In this document: one piece after another, positions 33,777 through 42,102 of the stretch
Layout: the number at the start of each line of letters is the position of its first letter
Position numbering within the stretch: position 1 is the stretch's first letter
Assembly (NCBI RefSeq): GCF_007992715.1
Contig: NZ_BKAU01000002.1
Location: forward strand, 868,001 to 932,000
Direction: 5' to 3'
Length of the DNA stretch: 64,000 nucleotides
Source of the DNA: Chitinophaga cymbidii
GTDB lineage: Bacteria > Bacteroidota > Bacteroidia > Chitinophagales > Chitinophagaceae
Translations under genes and position numbers: made by a program
The notes under the pieces: model-generated
Seen by the model: only the letters and a program-made list of their open reading frames with translations
The model's database searches: none
What the model was told of the DNA's origin: nothing

Positions 33777-35456
33777 ATGAGGACGATACACGTTGTATAT
33801 ATATTTGCGCTGATCCTGCTGATAAGCGCCTGTAAAAAGGAAGATTTCCTGGACAGGTTCCCGCAGGACGCTATCAGCGAACCCACTTATTTTAAGAACG
33901 AGAACGACCTGAAGCTCTTTCTCAATTATTTCTATGATGCATTGCCCGTGCAGCGCGGCAACAGCGAAGGTAATTCTGACAATTTCGCACCGGGCTCCCG
34001 CGATGTATTCCTGGCCGGTGAATATGTGGTACCCGCTACAGACGATAACTGGAATTATACCGGATGGTCCAACATCCGCAATGTGAACTATTTTCTGAAC
34101 CGCTACCAGCGCGCGGAAATGGACGCCACATTGAAAAGCCATTACGCTGCCGAAGCACATTTCTTCCGGGCGTTGTTCTATTGGGAAAAAGTAAAACGCT
34201 TTGGCGCCGTTCCCTGGTTATCTACTGATCTCGCGGATACCTCCACCGCCATTCTTTACGGCGCGCGTTTGCCGCACAAGCAGGTGATGGATTCCGTGCT
34301 CGTTGATCTGAATTTCGCGGTATCCAATGCGGCGGAAGCCAGCAACGCGCAATTCGCCGGCAGGATCACGGTGGATGTAGTCAATGCTTTGAAAGCCAGG
34401 ATATGCCTTTGGGAAGGCACCTTCCGTAAGTATCATGCGCTGGGCGATCACGAACCCTGGCTGCGGGAAGCCGTCACCGCTTCCGACGAGCTGATCATCA
34501 GCGGGCGCTACGGCATTTACAAAACCGGCAACCCCGACAGGGACTACTACAACCTGTTCATCCAGGAAGAACTGCGCGGCAACACTGAATCGATCCTCGC
34601 CCGGAGATACATCAAGGACGTGAGCATGCACAACCTCACGCGCCAGATCTCCGACGTATGGCCCGCACTCACCAAGAACTTCGTGCGCTCCTTCCTCGAT
34701 AAGAACGGCGTACCCACAGCACTCAGCCCCCTCTACCAGGGCGACGAAACGCTGGACGATGAAATGATCGACCGCGACCCCCGCTTCCGCCAGATCATCG
34801 CCACCCGCGGCTTCTCCTTCACCAACAACGCCAACGGCACCCGCGATGAAATGACCCTTCCCCGCATCCCCGGCGTGGTAACGGGTTACGCAGGCGTGAA
34901 GAACTACAGTCCCGACCCCGCGCAATGGAACGCCAATCAGTCCACGCTCGACCTGTTCATCTTCCGTTACGCCGAAACACTGCTCATCCACGCGGAAGCC
35001 AAAGCGGAACTCGGTGAAGCGGACCAGGCGGTGATCGACAAGACCATCAACAAGATCCGCGAACGGGTAGGCATGGCCGACATGGTGATCGCATCGCTGG
35101 TGAAAGACCCGGATTCCGATTTCCCCACCTTACCCGTGCTGCTGGACGAGATCCGCCGGGAAAGAAGGATAGAGCTGGTGGGCGAAGGCTTCCGGTTCGA
35201 TGACCTGCTGCGCTGGAAAGCCGGCGCGCTCATCAATAATGCGGAAACCATCCTGGGCATGAAGCTCACGCCCGCGCTGCGCGCGCAGTACCCCTCCGGC
35301 CAGGTGAGCAACGTACAAGTAGACGCCAATTTTTACATCCGGGTATATCCCAACATCACCAACCGCACCTGGCACGACAAAATGTACCTCTACCCGGTGC
35401 CGATCAACGAACTGACGCTGAATCCCGCCCTGCTGCCGCAGAACATGGGATGGTAA
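33777..35456 (+). CDS. SusD-like binding lipoprotein, PUL 2
   Basis: A 559-residue surface lipoprotein with lipidated Cys19 (LLISACKK). SusD/RagB features are NYFLNRYQRAE, AEAHFFRALFYWEKVKRFGAVPWL, FIFRYAETLLIHAEAKAELGEADQAV, and the C-terminal LLDEIRRERRIELVGEGFRFDDLLRWKAG. It starts 26 bp after the susC stop and is its partner in ligand capture. It is followed by a lipoprotein of the same operon. Confidence 0.94.
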   Translation: MRTIHVVYIFALILLISACKKEDFLDRFPQDAISEPTYFKNENDLKLFLNYFYDALPVQRGNSEGNSDNFAPGSRDVFLAGEYVVPATDDNWNYTGWSNIRNVNYFLNRYQRAEMDATLKSHYAAEAHFFRALFYWEKVKRFGAVPWLSTDLADTSTAILYGARLPHKQVMDSVLVDLNFAVSNAAEASNAQFAGRITVDVVNALKARICLWEGTFRKYHALGDHEPWLREAVTASDELIISGRYGIYKTGNPDRDYYNLFIQEELRGNTESILARRYIKDVSMHNLTRQISDVWPALTKNFVRSFLDKNGVPTALSPLYQGDETLDDEMIDRDPRFRQIIATRGFSFTNNANGTRDEMTLPRIPGVVTGYAGVKNYSPDPAQWNANQSTLDLFIFRYAETLLIHAEAKAELGEADQAVIDKTINKIRERVGMADMVIASLVKDPDSDFPTLPVLLDEIRRERRIELVGEGFRFDDLLRWKAGALINNAETILGMKLTPALRAQYPSGQVSNVQVDANFYIRVYPNITNRTWHDKMYLYPVPINELTLNPALLPQNMGW

Positions 35457-35477
35457 TGAACACTTAATATTTAAAAC

Positions 35478-36461
35478 ATGAAGAGAATATTCCTATATAC
35501 GCTTTTCGCCGGGATCATTTCCGCCGGGGCGGCCTGTAAAAAAGATACCGCTTTCAGCAAGAATGACGCGGACGTGCGCGTCTATATGTCGCAAGCCGTG
35601 AACGGCGCTTTCCAGGACATCACGGTCAACCGCAGGGCGCCATCGCAGGAGGATTCCACATATACCTTTGATGTGAACGCCTTCTTCGCCGGCTCCGGCT
35701 ATGTATCCGCGCCGCGCGACATCAACGTTACATTCGCTGTAGATTATACAAAGTGGGATTCGATCAACGACGCCCGCACCAATGCCGGACAACCGGCTTT
35801 CGAAAAGATACCCGAACACATTTTCAGCTTCGGCACTACGCAGTCCGTGATCCGCAAAGGCACCAATGTGAGCGAGGATATTTCGTTCGGTATTAATGCA
35901 AGGCTGATTGAAGAAGGACATGCCTACATGATCCCGGTGGAGATCACCGCGGCGGATGGCTATACGCTCAATGCAGCGATGGCTTACACCTATTTCGTGG
36001 TGAAGGTAACACCGCCCGTATTCGCGGAGATCGACCGCAGCAACTGGACGATTTTTGATGTGGATTCGGAAGAAGCGAGCGGCGAAGGCCCCAACAATGG
36101 CCGCGCCATCTTTGCACTCGATGGCGTATTGGGTACTTTCTGGCATACGCAGTGGGATGGGGGAGAACCGCCCCTGCCGCATCATATTGCCGTAGACATG
36201 CAAAGCGAGCACAGCCTTTCCGGCCTCTACCTGACCGCCCGCCAGAACGCGCCTAACGGTGCGCCGAAGACGGTGAACGTAGAAGTGAGCACCAACGGCA
36301 CCACCTGGCAGTCCGCCGGCACCTATGAGCTGGAGGCCATCAACGCCCGGCAGCCGGTGTTCTTCGCACAGGCGTTTACCGCCCGGTATTTCCGGGTGAC
36401 CGTCACCGCCACGCATGGCAATACCAATATCACTTTCTTTGCCGAGATCAGCGCATTCTGA
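35478..36461 (+). CDS. DUF1735 / discoidin (F5/8 type C) surface lipoprotein, PUL 2
   Basis: A 327-residue lipoprotein with signal peptide and Cys20 (SAGAAC). An N-terminal DUF1735-like beta-domain (about 28-175) is followed by a discoidin-type carbohydrate-binding domain (about 185-325) with ALDGVLGTFWHTQWDGG, PHHIAVDMQSEHSLSGLYLTARQ and FTARYFRVTVTAT. Proteins of this build sit third in many Bacteroidota PULs and act as surface glycan-binding proteins. It starts 21 bp after the susD stop and is the last gene before a terminator. Confidence 0.88.
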   Translation: MKRIFLYTLFAGIISAGAACKKDTAFSKNDADVRVYMSQAVNGAFQDITVNRRAPSQEDSTYTFDVNAFFAGSGYVSAPRDINVTFAVDYTKWDSINDARTNAGQPAFEKIPEHIFSFGTTQSVIRKGTNVSEDISFGINARLIEEGHAYMIPVEITAADGYTLNAAMAYTYFVVKVTPPVFAEIDRSNWTIFDVDSEEASGEGPNNGRAIFALDGVLGTFWHTQWDGGEPPLPHHIAVDMQSEHSLSGLYLTARQNAPNGAPKTVNVEVSTNGTTWQSAGTYELEAINARQPVFFAQAFTARYFRVTVTATHGNTNITFFAEISAF

Positions 36462-36486
36462 TGCATTGACGGATAAATGGAGGAAA

Positions 36487-36515
36487 GGGGCCGCGATTTT
36501 TGCGGCCCCTTTTTT
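36487..36515 (+). terminator. Rho-independent terminator ending PUL 2
   Basis: A perfect 8-bp GC-rich stem GGGGCCGC / GCGGCCCC with a 7-nt loop is followed by six T residues, 25 bp after the discoidin lipoprotein stop. Confidence 0.95.
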
Positions 36516-36592
36516 GCTCACGCGCCGTCGCCTTCTACCCCTCAATTTCTCCCATTCAACCGAAAATCTCTTTTTATGCTGCAACTTTTTCT

Positions 36593-36619
36593 CACCTTAG
36601 CCGTCTATAATGTAAGGTG
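36593..36619. promoter_or_regulatory. Inverted repeat upstream of the TonB receptor gene
   Basis: CACCTTA (36593-36599) and TAAGGTG (36613-36619) are perfect inverted repeats around a 13-nt centre that includes TATAAT. It lies 128 bp before the receptor ATG in a 285-bp gap and could be an operator or hairpin. The rest of the gap shows nothing I can name apart from the terminator. Confidence 0.3.
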
Positions 36620-36746
36620 TGGATACAGGGGCGCCTGTTGGCTTATGGCATGCTCCCCGCTTACTGACCCTGCTTGATAAATTGGCCGCTGTTGCCGGAA
36701 CACCCCTGGGCAACACCACGCGGGAAACAAAAATCAAAAACCTGGT

Positions 36747-39176
36747 ATGAACAGATTCATCCTGTCCGGATGCCTGCTATTGTGCGCCGTAACGGCACTA
36801 TTCGCACAGCAGGCGCCCAAAGGCAAAGTATTGATAAGGATCACGGATGCCGCAGGCAGCGCGCTCCCTTACGCCAGCGTAGCTGTACGCAAGGCGGTGG
36901 ACAGCGCTGTGGTGAAAGGCCAGATGAGCGATGCCGGTGGTAATTGCGCTTTCGAAGGCATTCCCGAAGGTTCTTATTTTGTTCATGCCACACAACTCGG
37001 CTACGCCGAACAACGAAGCCCGGTATTCCGGATCACCGCCGCCCATCCGCAGGTGCGCCTGGAACCATTGAAGCTGACAGCCGTTTCGCGCGACCTGAAA
37101 GCAGTAGACGTAGTAGCACAAAAACCATTTATCGAAAGAAGCGAAGGCAAAACGATACTGAACGTGGAAAGCAGCGTAGCCGCCGCAGGCAATACAGCCA
37201 TGGACCTACTGCGCCGCGCGCCGGGCGTTACGGTGGATAAGGACGAAAACCTCTCCATCAAAGGCAAACAGGGCGTTACCGTGATGCTGGACGGCAAGAT
37301 CACTTATCTTTCCAATGAAGCGCTGGCAGAACTGCTGAAAAGCATGCCTGCCGAAACCATCTCCCAGATAGAGATCATCACCAGCCCAAGCGCCAAGTAC
37401 GACGCCGCCGGCACATCCGGCATGATCAACATCAAAACAAAAAAAGGACAGCTGACAGGCTTTAACGGTACGATCAATGCCAGCACCGGAGCAGGACGAT
37501 ACTGGTTTTACAATACCGGCCTCAACCTCAACTGGCGCACGAAGAAGCTGAACGTATTCGGCAACCTCAACTTCGGCGACCGCCAGAGCTTCAACACCCG
37601 CCTGCTGCACAGGCGGACCGGCGGCGCCGTGCCATTGCAGTTCCGCCAGGAAGTATACCAGACCAATGACTTCCTCAACAGGTCATACAAAGCCGGCATC
37701 GACTATAACCTGACGGAAAAACAAACCGTCGGTGTGATGGTCAGCGGATACCATAACGCATTCTGGCGGAAAGCGCCAAGCGCCACAGAGATCGCCAACA
37801 AAGGCGGCAGCACCGATTCGGTCCTCCATACCGGCATCAACTCCAACAACCGTTTTTCCAATGTGTCCGTCAACCTCAATTATAAATTCAAGATAGATAC
37901 CAGCGGCTCCGAGTTCACGATGGATGCAGACTACGCCCGGTTCAACAACCGCATGAGCACCGCGCTGCAGGACAGCGTGGTGGACGTGCACAGCAACGTG
38001 GTGAAGCAAAGCAACGCCCTCAGAACGCTGCCATATACCTACATCACCATCAAAAGCATCAAAGGCGATCTGGTGAAAGTACTGAACAAGTCCATGCGCC
38101 TGGAAGCGGGCGTGAAGGCCAGCTTCGTGAATACCGAAAATCACATGCAATATGATTCGCTGAAGAACGGTGTATATGTGCCCGTGCCGTCGCAGTACGA
38201 TGAATTCATCTACGATGAAAACGTGCTCGCCGCTTATGCTACCTACAAACAGCAATTCAAAAAAACAGATTTCGTACTGGGACTGCGCCTGGAACAAACC
38301 ATCTCGAACGCCAACTCGGTATCCCTGAAAACAAAAGTAGAACGCCGCTATCTCGATTACTTTCCCAACCTCACCGTAGACCACCGCTTCACAGACGATC
38401 ACAAGCTTTCACTGGCCTACAGCAAACGCATCAACCGCCCGGGATACGGGCAGCTCAATCCTTTCCTGTTCTTTCTCGACAAATACACCTTCTTCCGCGG
38501 CAACTCCTACCTGACGCCGGAGTACACGCACAACACGGAGCTGACCTACATGCTCAAACAGAAGTTTATGGCCACGCTGGGCTACAGCCGCACCAATGAT
38601 GTATACGACGAATACCTGCTGGCCGATGAAAAAACGAATGCAACGATCAGCACCAACAAGAACCTGGGCCGTCAAACCACTTATTCCATCAATTTTACCC
38701 TTCCTTTCGACGTGGTAAAATGGTGGAACACCAGTACAAACTTTTCTGTTTACTACAACCAGTACCAGATAAAAGATACCGTGCAGGACTTCTCTACGGA
38801 GCAGCTGGCCTGGAACTTCAACAGCACGAACACATTTATCCTGCCCCGCGATTATAAGCTGGAGCTGAGCGGCTGGTACGAAGCGCCGAACGTATACGGC
38901 ATCTGGCGTTCCAAAGCAATGTGGAGCATGAATTTCGGTGTGCAAAAATCAATATTAAAAAAGAAGGGCACGATCAAGGTGAACGTGAACGATATTTTCG
39001 CGTCCGCGCGCTTCCAGGGCGTGGCGGAATACAATGATATTTACCTCAGCGTGAATAACCGCTGGCAGAACAGAACGGTGAACGTTTCTTTCAGTTACCG
39101 GTTCGGGAATAACAAGATAGAGGCGAAGGAAAGGAGGACGGGGAGTGAGGAGGAATCGCGGCGGGCGGGGAATTGA
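36747..39176 (+). CDS. TonB-dependent receptor, outer-membrane beta-barrel family (OMP_b-brl_3 type)
   Basis: An 809-residue outer-membrane protein. A signal peptide (1-20, LFAQQ) is followed by a carboxypeptidase-regulatory-like domain (about 27-110), a plug with KTILNVESSVAAAGNTAMDLLRRAPGV and SPSAKYDAAGTSGMINIKTKK, and a PF14905-type barrel (about 370-795). It lacks the SusC motif NEVVVVGYG and has no SusD partner, so it probably transports a siderophore, peptide or other small ligand. It has its own upstream region after the PUL 2 terminator. The C-terminus is Arg/Glu-rich and extends beyond the last strand YRFGNN. Confidence 0.88.
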   Translation: MNRFILSGCLLLCAVTALFAQQAPKGKVLIRITDAAGSALPYASVAVRKAVDSAVVKGQMSDAGGNCAFEGIPEGSYFVHATQLGYAEQRSPVFRITAAHPQVRLEPLKLTAVSRDLKAVDVVAQKPFIERSEGKTILNVESSVAAAGNTAMDLLRRAPGVTVDKDENLSIKGKQGVTVMLDGKITYLSNEALAELLKSMPAETISQIEIITSPSAKYDAAGTSGMINIKTKKGQLTGFNGTINASTGAGRYWFYNTGLNLNWRTKKLNVFGNLNFGDRQSFNTRLLHRRTGGAVPLQFRQEVYQTNDFLNRSYKAGIDYNLTEKQTVGVMVSGYHNAFWRKAPSATEIANKGGSTDSVLHTGINSNNRFSNVSVNLNYKFKIDTSGSEFTMDADYARFNNRMSTALQDSVVDVHSNVVKQSNALRTLPYTYITIKSIKGDLVKVLNKSMRLEAGVKASFVNTENHMQYDSLKNGVYVPVPSQYDEFIYDENVLAAYATYKQQFKKTDFVLGLRLEQTISNANSVSLKTKVERRYLDYFPNLTVDHRFTDDHKLSLAYSKRINRPGYGQLNPFLFFLDKYTFFRGNSYLTPEYTHNTELTYMLKQKFMATLGYSRTNDVYDEYLLADEKTNATISTNKNLGRQTTYSINFTLPFDVVKWWNTSTNFSVYYNQYQIKDTVQDFSTEQLAWNFNSTNTFILPRDYKLELSGWYEAPNVYGIWRSKAMWSMNFGVQKSILKKKGTIKVNVNDIFASARFQGVAEYNDIYLSVNNRWQNRTVNVSFSYRFGNNKIEAKERRTGSEEESRRAGN

Positions 39177-39221
39177 CGGGGTGCCGTGATGGTATTTTAT
39201 GCGTTCATTTTCTAAAAAAAA

Positions 39222-39236
39222 ACAGTATATTACTGT
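39222..39236. repeat. Short inverted repeat upstream of the astacin gene
   Basis: ACAGTA / TACTGT around TAT, 95 bp before the protease ATG in AT-rich DNA after an A-run. It could be an operator or chance palindrome; no promoter could be placed with confidence beside it. Confidence 0.25.
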
Positions 39237-39330
39237 TATCGTTGTAATATTTATATCTTTTACCCACTAGTCGTAGTTAACCGCTTTAGAACCCGTTTGC
39301 CTCATTTTTTTTAACCCAAAATCTAATACC

Positions 39331-40539
39331 ATGAAAACATTATCCAAAGTACCCGTATTCGTCCTGGTTGCAATGGCAGGACTTGTAAGCACTTTTACAG
39401 CATGTAAGAAGAGTAATAGTTCTGAACCTCCGATAGCATCATCCCCGGACCAAAGTTGTGGTTGTGAAAATGAAATAGCATACAAAGATATACCTGGTGA
39501 AGTAGTATCCTTTACCAATAAAATGAAGAATGTTACATTTGAGTTGATCAAAAAAGGAGATAAGTATATTCTGGGAGGAGACATTATTTTGACAGCAGAA
39601 CAGGTGGCCCGTTTGAAAGGCGAAACTGATCCTGGTGGAAGAACTGGAGTAAACTCAATCGCTCAACTTTGGCCGGATAGAACGGTTTTTTTTACAATAA
39701 ATCCAGGACTGGCTAATCAGTCAAGGGTTACTGATGCGATTGCTCATTGGGAGAGTGTGACCAATCTCCAGTTTGTGCAAAGGACAACTCAAGCGAATTT
39801 TATCGAATTTGTCACCGGTACTGGATGTTTCTCCAACTATGGTATGACAGGAGGAAGGCAGGAGATAAATTTGCATCCAAATTGCACCATGGGGAATGTT
39901 ATTCATGAAATAGGACATGCCATCGGATTCTATCATGAACATATGAGAAAGGATAGGGATAGCTATATCACAGTGCATTATAACAATATACAGCCTAGCA
40001 GCGTAACTAATTTCTATAAGTATACTGAACTTGGGCTTGGAGGATTTGAAATAGGGACACTGGACTTTGGTTCTGTAATGATGTATGGGTCTGATTTTTT
40101 TCAAACTGCCCCGGGATTATGGACGATCACAAGATTGGATGGAAGCACATTCAATGCACAAAGAGTCGGATTGTCTCCCGGAGATATACAAACCTATAAC
40201 AACATGTACAACCGGCCGTTTATGCGTCTGGAGACTTCGAACTATCAATATCAGATACCGATACAAAATGGCTGGCGGGATTCTTATGATGTACATATCA
40301 GGGCTTACGCGAATGCCGCGATGACTATACCGGCCACCCTGACCATACCAATTATCTTTAAGGTCTCAATGGATTGGTATCGAACGGGGATACCGCCATA
40401 TTCGACTATCACGGAAATAACGATGCAGCCGGGACAGGATGAATATTTTTGCGGTACCGCATTTAGTGAAGCGACATTTGAAGGAGGCCAGATTTCCGAG
40501 AGCAATGTAATATTCGGGTTTAACCCGCTTGTATACTAA
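39331..40539 (+). CDS. Astacin-like (M12A) zinc metalloprotease lipoprotein
   Basis: A 402-residue secreted protease. It has a signal peptide with lipobox TFTAC (Cys25), a propeptide-like region to about 105, and the astacin catalytic domain (about 108-290). The full zinc signature HEIGHAIGFYHEHMRKDRD spans 192-210 (His192, Glu193, His196, His202) and the Met-turn is SVMMYG (248-253) with Tyr252. A C-terminal 100-residue beta-rich part has no domain I recognise. It should act on extracellular proteins while anchored to a membrane. Codon and base use are clearly AT-richer than in neighbours on the left, as in the convergent SusCD genes on the right, suggesting acquisition. Confidence 0.92.
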   Translation: MKTLSKVPVFVLVAMAGLVSTFTACKKSNSSEPPIASSPDQSCGCENEIAYKDIPGEVVSFTNKMKNVTFELIKKGDKYILGGDIILTAEQVARLKGETDPGGRTGVNSIAQLWPDRTVFFTINPGLANQSRVTDAIAHWESVTNLQFVQRTTQANFIEFVTGTGCFSNYGMTGGRQEINLHPNCTMGNVIHEIGHAIGFYHEHMRKDRDSYITVHYNNIQPSSVTNFYKYTELGLGGFEIGTLDFGSVMMYGSDFFQTAPGLWTITRLDGSTFNAQRVGLSPGDIQTYNNMYNRPFMRLETSNYQYQIPIQNGWRDSYDVHIRAYANAAMTIPATLTIPIIFKVSMDWYRTGIPPYSTITEITMQPGQDEYFCGTAFSEATFEGGQISESNVIFGFNPLVY

Positions 40540-40572
40540 AATAAGCTGAACTGTCCGTTAGGTAAAAGAAGG

Positions 40573-40611
40573 AGGGGCCGGCAAAGTATAATTTTACGTT
40601 TACCGGCCCCT
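40573..40611. terminator. Bidirectional terminator hairpin between the astacin and susD genes
   Basis: A 9-bp stem AGGGGCCGG / CCGGCCCCT whose AT-rich centre can extend the pairing (AAA-TA with TA-C-TTT). It lies 33 bp after the astacin stop and 25 bp after the convergent susD stop. The T-rich tail is clearer on the minus strand (CCTTCTTTTACC). Confidence 0.75.
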
Positions 40612-40636
40612 CTTAGTAACATTTCGGTTTATTCAA

Positions 40637-42082
40637 TCACTCATATCCGCTATTTTGCTGACCGGCAAGGCCGGCGTTCACATCTATCTCTCTTTGCGGA
40701 ATGGGCAATATTGTAAAATCATCTCCGGGATTAGATATGGGAGCGGTTGGCCCTGTCGTGCGAAGCGGCTTCCCATTCCGCAACAGGTCCATTCTTCGAT
40801 GACCTTCAAAGCAAAGCTCTTTTCGGCGTTCGTTCAGAATAGCATCGATGAAGGCCTGCTTGGTAAGGAAAGTGGCAAGTGTCCAGTTCCCTAATCCCGC
40901 TCTTCCTCTGAGCTCGTTCATCAGGTTAATTGATGTTATATTAATACCATCGCGTTGAGCCAACGCTTCCGCCCTGTTGAGGTACATTTCTGTAACACGG
41001 ATCATGGGCGCATTGTCTGCATTGGTTGAAGCGTCCGGGTACTTGGTTGTGAACCTGCGTTGGACACCACCAACTGAACTTCCCATTGTGCTAAGAAGGA
41101 AACGTTTATCATCCGGTTCTTCTTCAAATGCCGCGATCAGGCTTGCGGAAAATGGACAGTCGCCCCGGCCACTTGTTTCGGTCGGGTTGTAATAACTGGC
41201 CCATCCACCGGCACTGGTGGCGCCGTTGTCGGTAGGGGTGTTCTGAATAGTGAAAACATCCTCTGCTGTATTACCATCATAGAAACCGTAGTTCGGTGCC
41301 AGGTCATACAATGCTGTATTGGAAAGCACATCATCTGCATAATCTGCGGCCTGGGTCCACTCTCCCCTGTAAAGATGGAAACGGGAAAGTAAGGCGTTAG
41401 CGGCGCCTTTAGTCGCGCGTCCCCTGGTGAATGCAGCGTTAGGGTTGAAATCATTCAGCAAATCAGGAAGCGCTTCTTCGAGGTCTTTCTGAATCTGCGC
41501 ATGTACGGCCAGAACTGTTGATCTGCCGGGATATTCTATATCTCCATTGAAATCGGCAGTAATAAGCGGTACACCGGGGTTGCTGCCTTGGGAGATCTGC
41601 CAGGGGTGTGCAAACAGGTTAACTATCTGGAAGTAGACATATGCCCGTAGAAACTTGGCTTCGGCAATATACTGTGCTTTTTCCTGGTCTGAGAAAGTCG
41701 GATCATTCACTTCAGGTACACGTGCGATTACTTTATTGGTAGCGAGGATCACTTCATAGCTGTACCGCCAGATATCCCTTGAACTGGAGTTGTCAGAGGT
41801 ACCTTCATAGAGGTAGTATTGCTGTAAAGTAGGGAACGTTCCACGGAATTCAACGTTGTCGGCCATATAATCCTCCAGAATTTGAGGAAGCGATCCGAAT
41901 ATTTCAACCAGTTGACAACGGCTGTAAACTCCCAGCAATGCACTAAGGGTTGTAGACTTGCTTGAGAATGTTTCTTCTTCGGTTAATGATTGCTCCGGCT
42001 GAAGGTCCAGCCTGCTCTTACATCCGGTACTTATGGCAAAGAGCAGGAAAAGTATTGTTAGTATTCTATATGTTGCATTCAT
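40637..42082 (-). CDS. SusD-like binding lipoprotein, third SusCD pair
   Basis: A 481-residue lipoprotein with lipidated Cys21 (AISTGCKS). SusD features are DIWRYSYEVILATNKVIARV, AEAKFLRAYVYFQIVNLFAHPW, MIRVTEMYLNRAEALAQRDG, and AILNERRKELCFEGHRRMDLLRNGKPL. It starts 20 bp after the susC stop on the same strand. It is shorter than the SusD proteins of PULs 1 and 2, and its AT-richer composition matches its SusC partner. Confidence 0.94.
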   Translation of the reverse strand: MNATYRILTILFLLFAISTGCKSRLDLQPEQSLTEEETFSSKSTTLSALLGVYSRCQLVEIFGSLPQILEDYMADNVEFRGTFPTLQQYYLYEGTSDNSSSRDIWRYSYEVILATNKVIARVPEVNDPTFSDQEKAQYIAEAKFLRAYVYFQIVNLFAHPWQISQGSNPGVPLITADFNGDIEYPGRSTVLAVHAQIQKDLEEALPDLLNDFNPNAAFTRGRATKGAANALLSRFHLYRGEWTQAADYADDVLSNTALYDLAPNYGFYDGNTAEDVFTIQNTPTDNGATSAGGWASYYNPTETSGRGDCPFSASLIAAFEEEPDDKRFLLSTMGSSVGGVQRRFTTKYPDASTNADNAPMIRVTEMYLNRAEALAQRDGINITSINLMNELRGRAGLGNWTLATFLTKQAFIDAILNERRKELCFEGHRRMDLLRNGKPLRTTGPTAPISNPGDDFTILPIPQREIDVNAGLAGQQNSGYE

Positions 42083-42102
42083 AAAAGTCTGATTTATGGG
42101 TC

